Under the pieces are notes generated by a model. The model ran no database searches, was not told where the DNA came from, and was given only the letters and a program-made list of their open reading frames with translations. A program made the position numbers and the translations under genes. Shown here piece after piece: positions 43,352 to 51,689 of a stretch of DNA of 64,000 nt. The number at the start of each line of letters is the position of its first letter. Position 1 is the stretch's first letter. Origin of the DNA: Breznakibacter xylanolyticus (GTDB lineage: Bacteria > Bacteroidota > Bacteroidia > Bacteroidales > Marinilabiliaceae); contig NZ_QKZK01000014.1 in the NCBI RefSeq assembly GCF_003254275.1, positions 1 to 64,000 on the forward strand, given 5' to 3'.

Positions 43352-44239
43352 TCAGGCGAGTTTGCTGATGCCGGCGGTTTGGGCGTTGCGGTCGACTTTT
43401 TTGACCAGTCCCTGGAGGACGCTTCCGGGGCCTACTTCGGTGAAGAGGGTGGCGCCGTCGGCAATCATGTTTTGCACGGTTTGGGTCCATTTAACGGGGG
43501 CGGTGAGCTGTGCCACCAGGTTCTGCTTGATGTCGGCAGGGTTGGTGAAGGGGGTGGCGGTGACGTTTTGGTAAACGGGGCACACGGGCTCGTTGATTTG
43601 AGTGGCCTGGATGGCGCTGGCCAGTTCGGCACGGGCAGGCTCCATGAGGGGCGAGTGGAAGGCGCCGCCCACGGCGAGCTTGAGGGCGCGTTTGGCGCCT
43701 TTTTCGGTGAGCAGGGTGCAGGCTTTGTCAACGCCGGCAATGGAACCGGAGATGACCAGCTGACCGGGGCAGTTGTAGTTGGCGGCTACCACCACTTCGG
43801 GGATGGCGGCGCACACTTCTTCGACCACGGCGTCGTCGAGCCCCACGATGGCGGCCATGGTGGATGGCTCGGCTTCGCAGGCTTTTTGCATGGCCAGGGC
43901 GCGTTGGCTTACCAGTTTGAGACCGTCGTCGAAGCTCATGGCCCCGGCGGCCACCAGGGCTGAGAACTCACCCAGGGAGTGTCCGGCCACCATTTGGGGC
44001 TGAAAGTCGGCGCCCATCACTTTGGCCAGAATGACCGAGTGGAGGAAGATGGCGGGCTGGGTCACCTTGGTTTGTTTGAGGTCTTCGTCGGTGCCCTCGA
44101 ACATGAGGTCGGTGATGCGAAAGCCCAGGATGGTGTTGGCTTTTTCGAACAGGTCTTTGGCCAGGGGGGAGTTGTCGTAGAGGTCTTTGCCCATGCCTAC
44201 GAATTGTGCGCCCTGTCCGGGAAATACGTATGCTTTCAT
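43352..44239 (-). CDS. fabD: Malonyl-CoA:ACP transacylase
   Basis: 295 residues starting MKAYVFPGQGAQFVGMGKDLY. The active-site Ser in VAGHSLGEFSALVAAG and the catalytic His in VGGAFHSPLMEPA are in place, and QNVTATP and GPGSVLQGLVKK complete the FabD signature. It loads malonate onto acyl carrier protein at the start of fatty acid elongation. Monocistronic here, away from other fab genes. Its DNA is strongly codon-biased toward G/C at third positions. Confidence 0.96.
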   Translation of the reverse strand: MKAYVFPGQGAQFVGMGKDLYDNSPLAKDLFEKANTILGFRITDLMFEGTDEDLKQTKVTQPAIFLHSVILAKVMGADFQPQMVAGHSLGEFSALVAAGAMSFDDGLKLVSQRALAMQKACEAEPSTMAAIVGLDDAVVEEVCAAIPEVVVAANYNCPGQLVISGSIAGVDKACTLLTEKGAKRALKLAVGGAFHSPLMEPARAELASAIQATQINEPVCPVYQNVTATPFTNPADIKQNLVAQLTAPVKWTQTVQNMIADGATLFTEVGPGSVLQGLVKKVDRNAQTAGISKLA

Positions 44240-44259
44240 GTGTTTAAATAATAAGATAT

Positions 44260-44315
44260 GAGTATTGAGATTTAAGTATCAAGATGTGAGTATCAAGACG
44301 CAAGACAAAAGATGA
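44260..44315. repeat. agtatcaaga-type short tandem words
   Basis: gagtattgagatttaagtatcaagatgtgagtatcaagacgcaagac shows an approximate 14-nt repeat (agtatcaagatgtg, agtatcaagacgca). It lies just upstream of fabD and holds no gene. Confidence 0.6.
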
Positions 44316-44569
44316 TGAGGTTTTTTTTGTCCGCGAAATTGCTTTGCGCTTTCTTTTGTGCGCAGTGGGGTCATTTGCCAAATGAAAGCGACGGTGTTGA
44401 TTCACACAAATTAAGCGTTAGGGTAGAAGGGCGATGGTGTGATGTGCCTTTGCACGGATTACAATCATCAGGCTTCCGTTGAGTTCGTTACACCGAGGCT
44501 CGTCCCATCACTTGCATGAGTTAGTTTGATGAAAAATTGCGCAAATATAATCATTTCATGCAATGAGGT

Positions 44570-44698
44570 AAGCCCCCTAATGTTAAGCCCCTAAATCACC
44601 AAGGGGTGACTCATTGTGTTTGTCTTTAATTCCCTTAGTAGCCGTGATTTTGCACCTCCTCCCTCAGGTACTTAGCCGCTTAGTTACTTTGCCCCTTT
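44570..44698 (+). repeat. Composite repeat: module A plus octamers
   Basis: agccccctaa, taagcccctaaatcaccaaggggtgac and tgtctttaatt, then ttgcacct-cctccctc-aggtactt-agccgctt-agttactt-tgcccctt in exact 8-nt phase. It runs into the last codons of the DUF1460 gene. The octamer part is the inverse of the duplicated block at 11922-12036. Confidence 0.85.
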
Positions 44699-45592
44699 TT
44701 TCTCACCCCGTACCCGAGCCACCACAATGCCAGTGTTGGAGCGGATGCCGGCCAGGTAGTTGGCCAGAGGCTTGTCGGTGACGACCACTTTTTTGAGTGT
44801 TGAGGAGGCGTGAATCATGTGCAGGCGTTGGTTGACAAAGCAGGCAATGCCCACGTGCGAGATGTCGAGCCCGGGGATGGCGGTGGTGATGGCGATGATG
44901 TCGCCCTCGCGCAGGTGCCCTTCGTATTCGGCCAGACGCTCTTTGGGGATGTAACGCAGTTGTTGTTGCGAAATGTATTGCTCGGCCCGGGCAATGAGGG
45001 GCACGAAGGCCGGGTTGGCGGTGAGTGCCTTGTACTTGTCGGGGTGCGTGGACATAAAGCTGACCGACGGGCGAAAGAGGGCCGGGGCAAACTGTTCGCC
45101 GGGCAGTTCAATGAGGTTGCGCGAGCGGTTGTTGAGCAGCCATTCGGTGAAGTAATGCAGGCGGGATGGGTAACCGTCGATAATGCCGTTACGATAACGG
45201 AGGGTGGTGAGGGCGTTGCAAAAATCGTCAAAGGTGGTTTGTTGGTTGTGGACGCAACGGGCAAGCGCCGTGACGTTTTCCACAAAGGTGGTGCAGTCGA
45301 GCTCGCGCAGGTTCACCACCAGTTGTTCGGGGTCATTGCCTTCGAGGGTGGCGGCCACATACGGGGTGCCCATGAACTGGCGCGCCAGGTGGATGATGGT
45401 GGCCGGCAGGGAGTCGGGGGCGGTGGAGCATGTGGTCAACAGTTGGGTCACCCGCGTGGAGTCGTCGGGGGTGTAGCGAACGTTGAGCCGTGTTGTGTGT
45501 TGGGGGCTTTCTGCGGTGCGGTTTTGTGCGGTGCAGCAGCAGGTAAGGGAGGTGAGGGCAACCAGTAGGGCGATGAAAGGCGTGTGGTGCAT
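44684..45592 (-). CDS. DUF1460 amidase-like exported protein
   Basis: 302 residues with an N-terminal export signal (FIALLVALTSLTCCC; a cysteine cluster could also be lipidated). The DUF1460 family is an NlpC/P60-like cell-wall amidase fold: catalytic Cys100 in RELDCTTFVENV, His246 in LDISHVGIACF and the closing HASSTLKKVVV. Structural work on relatives indicates N-acetylmuramoyl-L-alanine amidase-type activity. It probably trims muropeptides in the periplasm. Last codons fall inside the composite repeat (TFAPFF-like end on this strand), so the extreme C-terminus may be repeat-derived. Confidence 0.88.
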   Translation of the reverse strand: MHHTPFIALLVALTSLTCCCTAQNRTAESPQHTTRLNVRYTPDDSTRVTQLLTTCSTAPDSLPATIIHLARQFMGTPYVAATLEGNDPEQLVVNLRELDCTTFVENVTALARCVHNQQTTFDDFCNALTTLRYRNGIIDGYPSRLHYFTEWLLNNRSRNLIELPGEQFAPALFRPSVSFMSTHPDKYKALTANPAFVPLIARAEQYISQQQLRYIPKERLAEYEGHLREGDIIAITTAIPGLDISHVGIACFVNQRLHMIHASSTLKKVVVTDKPLANYLAGIRSNTGIVVARVRGEKKGAK

Positions 45593-45704
45593 AAGCGGAG
45601 TTTTATTGTCCGCTAATTTCGTGAATTGTTGTGAATGATTTTATAGGATGAATGAGTGAATGTGAGTTTGATGAATTTCATTCGTTCATCGTTGTTGAAA
45701 CTGT

Positions 45705-45992
45705 TTATATGGGTTTACCATGTATCAGTTGCTGAGCGTAGGCGACCAGGGTCATGGTGTCGTGCGTGCCCAGTATATCGGAGATGGAAAACAGTGCCTG
45801 ATAGATTTCAGACGGGGCGATGCCATTTTCCAGACAAAGGCTCAGGTGCGTTTTGAGTTGCTCGACCGGCAGGGCAATGGCCAGCGCCGTAAGTTTGAGA
45901 AGCAGCCGGGTGTGCTGATTCAGCGGGCCTACATTCTCGAGCATGCCTTTAATCATTGGATGCGTATCGGTGGGGGTATGATAGGCTTTCAT
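45705..45992 (-). CDS. CMD/AhpD-like helical protein, cysteine motif absent
   Basis: 95 residues. LLLKLTALAIALPVEQLKTHLSLCLENGIAPSEIYQALF follows the carboxymuconolactone-decarboxylase/AhpD helical pattern (LRELVxLAVA...HxxxALxxGxTxEEIxExL). The CxxC/CxxH redox motif of AhpD is not present; only one Cys stands after THLSL. It is shorter than typical family members (~110-130). Function unknown. Confidence 0.65.
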   Translation of the reverse strand: MKAYHTPTDTHPMIKGMLENVGPLNQHTRLLLKLTALAIALPVEQLKTHLSLCLENGIAPSEIYQALFSISDILGTHDTMTLVAYAQQLIHGKPI

Positions 45993-46206
45993 GACTGTGT
46001 GTGTTATGGTTCTTTTAATTTCTACGCTGATGTTATGCGTTTGATTGGCTTAGTTGATGATGGGGTGTTTTGTGTAGATGAAAATGGAGTATGCAGGGGT
46101 GTGTATCGGCAATGAGGTAATTATCTACCGAAATTAAGTTGGTCATTGCCACGAATTGGTTTCTCGATTGATTGCTTTGATACGCATGGTGATAACGAAA
46201 AATGTT

Positions 46207-46214
46207 TATTTTTG
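46207..46214 (+). promoter_or_regulatory. Candidate -7 box for the type IX unit
   Basis: TATTTTTG matches TAnnTTTG 45 nt upstream of the ATG at 46259; predicted leader ~38 nt. The nearest TTTG (46176-46179) is too far (27 nt) to be a standard -33 element. Confidence 0.45.
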
Positions 46215-46258
46215 CAGAAACCGACTTGTTCAACCCTTCTTTTAATTACAGAAATCGA

Positions 46259-48238
46259 ATGGAAAAATTGATTTTTCGCTTTTTCGTCATTTTTCTTCTT
46301 GCCCCGTTTTCATTGCTGGCACAGCCTACGGGTGTGCTTGAGGCTGTGGGGGCGACTTCGTTTTGTGAGGAGGGTAAAGCTGAATTTAAAATCAAGTTTA
46401 CCGGGACAGCGCCTTTTGGGTATGCTTATAAAACAGAATATAGTGATGGCACTGGTGGAATTACTTATTTGATCAATTTTGAACACCAGATTTTTCTCAA
46501 TGACCCAAACTTTGATGCTCAAGGGTGGTATCATTTTAAGGTTGACTTTAATAAATCTGCTAAGCTTTCATTATTTAAAGTATGGGATGGCTCTATGATA
46601 CTTCCTTGGGATAAGTATCTCGGGGCAGTCGTGACAGATCAATCTGTCGATATTTCAGTTTACAAAACCCCCGCCCCTGTCATCGGAAGCTATGCTCCTG
46701 CCTGTGGCACCTCCATTGCCCTGAACGCCAAGCCCGACCCCATGTCCTCCACTTATCACTGGGAGGCTGCCGGGGGAACATTCTCCAACGATCAAATTGC
46801 CAATCCTGTTTTTACTTCCAATGCTCAGGCCGAAGGCGTATTTCCATTAAAGTTTATTCAACAAAACGGTGTCTGTCTGTCGGAAGTCACGACCAATGTC
46901 ACCTTGCAGGCAACGCCCAAGGCCACCCTCAGTGGATCGAAAGATGTCTGTTTAGTGAGTAATGCCACTTATGAGATGGATGTGCAGGCCAACCTGACCG
47001 GTCACGCTCCTTTTTCCTATGAGGTGACCGACGGGGGCTCCCAACCAATCACCCGTAGTAACCAATCTGCTGGTAACGCCACATTTAAAGTGCCGGCCAC
47101 GGCGCATCTGCAAACTTATCGCATCGCCTGGGTAACCGACGCCAATGGCTGTCAGGCCGTGGCGGCCGACATCACCGGTCAGGCCGTGGTGACCGATTTG
47201 AGTCCGACAGCCAATGCCGGTGCCGATGTGGCGGTTTGTGCCAAGACGGCCATGGTGTCCGGATCCCACGATAAGGGAGTGGGCAGCTGGAGTTTTATCT
47301 CCAATGCGCCCGGTGCGGTGTTGGATGATGCAACAGTGCCCACTGCCGCACTCACGGCTCAGCAGTACGGCGTGAGCGAGTTGCAGTGGGAAGTCAATAA
47401 TCAGGGATGTGTGCACGCCGACCGGGTGACGGTCTTCTTTAACGAGCCGGCAGGCTTGGCGTTAATCAAGGATCAGCTCACGGTTTGCGAAGGGCAGAGC
47501 GTCGAGATGGATCTTTCTCTCACCGGCAAAGCGCCCTGGCGTGTCGATTACACCGATGGTTCACAGACTTTCTCTTCCGATATCAATTTGTCGCCGGCAT
47601 CCATTGCATTGGATAATAAAGAATCCGCTAATTATACCATTCAAAAAGTGACTTCGGCCGATGGATGCGTTGGTTACCCCGATGCATTGTTTCCCGTAAC
47701 GGTCGAGCCGCTGGCTCCAGCCAATGCCGGGGCCGATCAGGTGTTGGGGCGTGCGTACGCCGTTGAACTCAGCGCTTCTCCCCTCGATTTGGCCGGGTAT
47801 TGGGAGGTAGATAATCCCAATGTTCAGCTTAGCGATGTCAATGATCCGCTGGCCACTGCTACCCGCTTGGTGGTGGGTAAGAATGTGTTTCGCTGGGTCA
47901 CGCTGGCAACCGTATGTCCATCAACTTCCGATGAGGTGGTGATTGAAGTGAGTGAGTACACCACCTATCGTGGTTTTTCGCCCAATGGTGACGGCATCAA
48001 CGACTTTTTTGAAATTGACGGCATCAACGATGCCCTGAATGGGGAGTTGACTGTTTATGATCAAAATGGGAAGCAGGTTTATAATAAACGCAGTTACGAT
48101 AATCGCTGGTCCGGTGAGGGGTTGGATGGCCATCCATTGCCCGAAGGCATTTATTATTATGAATATCGCTCCGATCATCACGAGGCGTTGCGCGATTATG
48201 TGGTGCTTCGTCGTCATTCGGCTACTTCTCATCCTTAA
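46259..48238 (+). CDS. Type IX-exported protein with gliding-type C-terminal domain
   Basis: 659 residues. A signal peptide (FFVIFLLAPFSLLAQ) precedes several Ig/PKD-like beta domains, each with a pattern such as SFCEEGKAEFKIKFTGTAPF (~25-45) and LTVCEGQSVEMDLSLTGKAPW (~420). The end (FSPNGDGINDFFEIDGIND...YDQNGKQVYNKRSYDNRWSGEG...LPEGIYYYEY) is a classic CHU_C/T9SS type B sorting domain. It should be exported by the type IX system and held at the surface, likely by the PorP-family protein encoded 21 nt downstream. First gene of a five-gene unit. Confidence 0.92.
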   Translation: MEKLIFRFFVIFLLAPFSLLAQPTGVLEAVGATSFCEEGKAEFKIKFTGTAPFGYAYKTEYSDGTGGITYLINFEHQIFLNDPNFDAQGWYHFKVDFNKSAKLSLFKVWDGSMILPWDKYLGAVVTDQSVDISVYKTPAPVIGSYAPACGTSIALNAKPDPMSSTYHWEAAGGTFSNDQIANPVFTSNAQAEGVFPLKFIQQNGVCLSEVTTNVTLQATPKATLSGSKDVCLVSNATYEMDVQANLTGHAPFSYEVTDGGSQPITRSNQSAGNATFKVPATAHLQTYRIAWVTDANGCQAVAADITGQAVVTDLSPTANAGADVAVCAKTAMVSGSHDKGVGSWSFISNAPGAVLDDATVPTAALTAQQYGVSELQWEVNNQGCVHADRVTVFFNEPAGLALIKDQLTVCEGQSVEMDLSLTGKAPWRVDYTDGSQTFSSDINLSPASIALDNKESANYTIQKVTSADGCVGYPDALFPVTVEPLAPANAGADQVLGRAYAVELSASPLDLAGYWEVDNPNVQLSDVNDPLATATRLVVGKNVFRWVTLATVCPSTSDEVVIEVSEYTTYRGFSPNGDGINDFFEIDGINDALNGELTVYDQNGKQVYNKRSYDNRWSGEGLDGHPLPEGIYYYEYRSDHHEALRDYVVLRRHSATSHP

Positions 48239-48259
48239 CCATCCTCCATTTATCAGTTC

Positions 48260-49168
48260 ATGAAGAAATTAATCCTGTTTGCATTGATGCTGGTTGTCTT
48301 ACTTCCGCTTTGGGGGCAGAAGGAGTTGTATGTGAGTCAGTACATGCACAGCCGTTATTCTATAAACAGTGCCTTTGGCGGTTCGGCCGAAGCATTATCT
48401 GTTTTTGCCGCTTATCGCAAGCAATGGGTGGGGATGAATGGTGCTCCATCGGCGCAGTTTTTCTCGGCTCACACGCCGCTTCGTAACGATCGCATCGCTT
48501 TGGGTGTCGAGCTTTTTGCTCAGCAGCACGCCATGAGTCATGCCAACGGGTTCACTGCTTCGTACACTTATCGGGTGCAGACATCTGCTAACACACAGTT
48601 GGGATTGAGCCTCAATGGCGGTTTGGCGATGACCAAGGCCGGGTGGACAGATGTGTCAATTAAGCAAGCCCACGACCCTGTGTTTGATGCTGCTGAGTCG
48701 TTTGCCCTTCCTGTGGTGGGAGTGGGTGCAGCCTGGTATGGGGAAGCATTTTTTGCCGGTGTATCGGTGCCCAATTTGTTTTACAACCATCCGGTGGTGT
48801 ACGACCAAACTCAGTTTAGTCCTTCCGATGCCCGTTATTTGATCACCGGAGGGTATCTTTATCAGGTGACAAAGCAATTTGGCATTCAACCTTCTGTTCT
48901 TTTTAATTATCAAAAGGAATCAGGGATGGTGAGTGAAGCCGGTTTGAATTTGCTGTTTGCACAAGTTTTGTGGCTTGGCGGATCTTATCGCACCACACGC
49001 GATGTGGTCATCATGGGAGGGGTGCAGGTGATGCCGGCCTTGCGGGTGGTTTACAGTTGGGATAAGTCAATGAATGACATGGGCGGGCTCACCAGTGGTT
49101 CCCATGAAGTGTCGTTGCGATATGAGTTTGGGGTTCGTTTACCCGTCACCAACCCTCGTTTCTTTTAA
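48260..49168 (+). CDS. PorP/SprF-family outer-membrane protein
   Basis: 302 residues with a signal peptide (ILFALMLVVLLPLWG) and the family start KELYVSQYMHSRYSINSAFGGS followed by AAYRKQWVGMNGAPSAQFFSAHTPL. Predicted 14-stranded barrel ending SLRYEFGVRLPVTNPRFF. PorP/SprF proteins are needed for secretion or anchoring of specific type IX cargo, usually the partner gene next door, here the type B sorting-domain protein. Confidence 0.93.
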   Translation: MKKLILFALMLVVLLPLWGQKELYVSQYMHSRYSINSAFGGSAEALSVFAAYRKQWVGMNGAPSAQFFSAHTPLRNDRIALGVELFAQQHAMSHANGFTASYTYRVQTSANTQLGLSLNGGLAMTKAGWTDVSIKQAHDPVFDAAESFALPVVGVGAAWYGEAFFAGVSVPNLFYNHPVVYDQTQFSPSDARYLITGGYLYQVTKQFGIQPSVLFNYQKESGMVSEAGLNLLFAQVLWLGGSYRTTRDVVIMGGVQVMPALRVVYSWDKSMNDMGGLTSGSHEVSLRYEFGVRLPVTNPRFF

Positions 49169-49188
49169 CCTTCGAAATCCGTATTGCT

Positions 49189-50631
49189 ATGAGCCTCATT
49201 CAAGCTTGTTTTCGTCTTTTTTATATTTATGTGATTGTTGCAATGTCGGGATTGTTCTTCAGCTTACCAGCCTCGGTTCGCGCGCAGGACATGAAGATTG
49301 AGAAACTCCTATTTTGTTCACCACGCAGCAACGAGATAGCGCCGTTTTACCGCGATTCGGTACTTTATTTTGCCTCCAATCGTCGTAAGTCGTTGTTCCG
49401 GAGTTACATGAATCCGCAAGGGGAGTTATTGTATTATTTATATCAGGTTCGTCATAAGGGCGCAGACCGCTGGGAACGGCCTCAGCTTTTCGACGCTCGT
49501 TATCAATCTCCTTTTAACAATGCCTCCATGACCATGAATGCCGCCGGTAACGTGATGGTGGTGTCGCACGGTCGTAACGATGAGTTAAAGGCGATCCGGA
49601 ATAGCCGACATGGAGATTTGTTGGGGCTTTATCAGGTGAAGTACAATGGAAAAGGGTGGGGCAAATCGTCGTTGATGCCATTTAGTAAAGTTCGTGATTA
49701 TTCGTTAACGCATCCCTGTCTTTCGCCCGACGGGCAGATGTTGTTCTTCGTGTCAGATAATTCGGAAGGCATCGGGAAAAGCGACATTTACATGAGTGAA
49801 CAGGTCAATGGTGAGTGGAGCGAGCCGATGAATCTGGGCAAGGGAATCAATACCCATGGAAATGAGTTGTTTCCTTTTTATCATATTTCGGGTAAGTTGT
49901 TTTTTGCCTCCGACGGACAAGGAGGATATGGAGGGTTGGATATTTTCTATACACGGCGTCAGGGCGACGGCACTTGGGCTGACCCGGTATTGTGGGAGCA
50001 ACCCGTCAATTCAGGTGCCGATGATTTTGGTTTTTATCTTTCGGACGATGAGAACTGGGGTTTTGTAGCCTCTAGTCGTGCGCAGAGTGATGACATCTAC
50101 CGTTTTGAGCGACAATGGCCTACTTTTGACGTGTGTGAGCCTCAGGTGGATGATGCGTTTTGTTTCACCTTTTTCGACGAAGGACCTTATAAATCCGATA
50201 CCATTCCGTTTGTTTATCGTTGGAATTTTGGCGATGGTCAGTCGGGTGATGGGTTGGAGGTGGATCACTGTTTTGTCGGCCCCGGTAACTATCGGGTCAC
50301 CTTGAGTGCCATTGATTTGCAGCAAAACAAGGAGATGATGGTTGTGGCAGACTATTTGTTAGAACTACAGAAAACTGTACAGGTTTACATTCATTGTTCT
50401 GAAACAATTCTGGCCGGGAAGCCGTTTGAGTGTGATGTTCTTCAATCTGTATTGCCCGATATGTCAGCGAATGAATATTATTGGGATATGGGTGACGGAA
50501 CCCGATTGAAAGGCGAACGGGTGAAGCATGTGTATGCCAATGCAGGGACTTATATTGTGCGGTGTGGAACCGTTCACCGTGACACAGGGCAAAAATATTG
50601 TTCGACCCTTGAAGTGATTGTAGAGAAATAA
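49189..50631 (+). CDS. PD40 propeller plus PKD-domain exported protein
   Basis: 480 residues with a signal peptide (YVIVAMSGLFFSLPASVRA). Residues ~45-310 form a WD40-like PD40 propeller (SPDGQMLFFVSDNSEGIGKSDIYM, GKLFFASDGQGGYGGLDIFYTRR, YLSDDENWGFVASSR). Two PKD domains follow (YRWNFGDGQSGDG...GNYRVTLSAID; YYWDMGDGTRLKG...AGTYIVRCGT). The layout recalls PorE-like proteins without the OmpA domain, so peptidoglycan binding is not expected. It lies 20 nt after the PorP gene; probably outer-membrane/periplasmic partner of the same system. Confidence 0.85.
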   Translation: MSLIQACFRLFYIYVIVAMSGLFFSLPASVRAQDMKIEKLLFCSPRSNEIAPFYRDSVLYFASNRRKSLFRSYMNPQGELLYYLYQVRHKGADRWERPQLFDARYQSPFNNASMTMNAAGNVMVVSHGRNDELKAIRNSRHGDLLGLYQVKYNGKGWGKSSLMPFSKVRDYSLTHPCLSPDGQMLFFVSDNSEGIGKSDIYMSEQVNGEWSEPMNLGKGINTHGNELFPFYHISGKLFFASDGQGGYGGLDIFYTRRQGDGTWADPVLWEQPVNSGADDFGFYLSDDENWGFVASSRAQSDDIYRFERQWPTFDVCEPQVDDAFCFTFFDEGPYKSDTIPFVYRWNFGDGQSGDGLEVDHCFVGPGNYRVTLSAIDLQQNKEMMVVADYLLELQKTVQVYIHCSETILAGKPFECDVLQSVLPDMSANEYYWDMGDGTRLKGERVKHVYANAGTYIVRCGTVHRDTGQKYCSTLEVIVEK

Positions 50632-50702
50632 GCATTGGTGTATTCCTTGATGCACGGATGAGAGATGATATGATTATAGAAGAGATTTGATAAATAAAGC
50701 GC

Positions 50703-51680
50703 ATGGTACGATTATCTATTTTGTTGACAGCTTTGATGCTTTTGAGCGGATTGCACATGACGGCACAGCCGGTCCCGGGTAGGGATGAGAACATCCCCTT
50801 TTTGGTCACGTTTGGTTCGAAAAGTGAAACAGCGTGGGGGGATGATGATTTTTGTCAAATCATCTTTTTCTCTATTCCTAAAGAAGTGTCCACGCCCGTA
50901 TATCTTCGGGTATTCGATGCAGATGTATCCGGTTTAAATGATGAGCAAAAAGGGGACTGGAACAGTAAAATGTTTTATGGGATATATGGTGGCAAAGGCG
51001 CTTGTTCTAACGAGGACGCCCAAAAGTCGAACATGAAAGGGAAATACGACAGTGGCACTCTTTTGGCGACCAAAACCTTTGGTGTAGATGCTGCCACTGA
51101 TAATAAATGGTACACCTTTGGCCCCTTTAATCCCAGTGAGGGAGAGTTACTCCCAGAGTTTGGCGGCAATGTGTTTAAGTTTATTTGTGAAGGGACATCG
51201 GGCGACGATGGAAATATGTATCGACTGTTTCTCTCATCATCACCCACGAGCAATGTGGCGGTTGAGGGAGCTTTCGCATTTTATTTTAAATATAAGTTCC
51301 GTCTGCACGACAACAATCAGGAAGTTTCACATATTTATCCGTATATTGACAAGCGTGTTGTTGCGATTAAACAGGCAAACTTTGATTGGGACAATGACGG
51401 AGTGATTCGGATTGTTTCGGTGGCCAAGAATGGTGAATCCATGGCCGTTTCCGGCGATAATGTGTGGGCCGAGAGCCGACATACCGTTTCCGAAGCGGAA
51501 AAGAATACTTCGTTTGATATTCAAATGATCAAAAATAAAAAGACCGTTATTCGTAACAATAACGTGGTGATGTACCTTCAGAACCAATTTGGGGAGTTAA
51601 TGCCTTTCTATAGTGTTCCCATTGGTGGCATTCCCAAGTATAAATATAGTATCGGGGTCAAGCCGAAAACGTCCAAATAA
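50703..51680 (+). CDS. Secreted protein of unknown function
   Basis: 325 residues with a signal peptide (LSILLTALMLLSGLHMTAQ). The body is predicted beta-rich (IIFFSIPKEVSTPVYLRVFDAD, NVFKFICEGTSGDDGNMYRLFLS, FAFYFKYKFRLHDNN) and has no family I recognise. It lies 71 nt after the PD40-PKD gene and 9 nt before the sensor-phosphatase gene on the same strand, so it probably belongs to the same unit, possibly as a surface or periplasmic ligand or partner. Confidence 0.75.
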   Translation: MVRLSILLTALMLLSGLHMTAQPVPGRDENIPFLVTFGSKSETAWGDDDFCQIIFFSIPKEVSTPVYLRVFDADVSGLNDEQKGDWNSKMFYGIYGGKGACSNEDAQKSNMKGKYDSGTLLATKTFGVDAATDNKWYTFGPFNPSEGELLPEFGGNVFKFICEGTSGDDGNMYRLFLSSSPTSNVAVEGAFAFYFKYKFRLHDNNQEVSHIYPYIDKRVVAIKQANFDWDNDGVIRIVSVAKNGESMAVSGDNVWAESRHTVSEAEKNTSFDIQMIKNKKTVIRNNNVVMYLQNQFGELMPFYSVPIGGIPKYKYSIGVKPKTSK

Positions 51681-51689
51681 GAATGTGAT

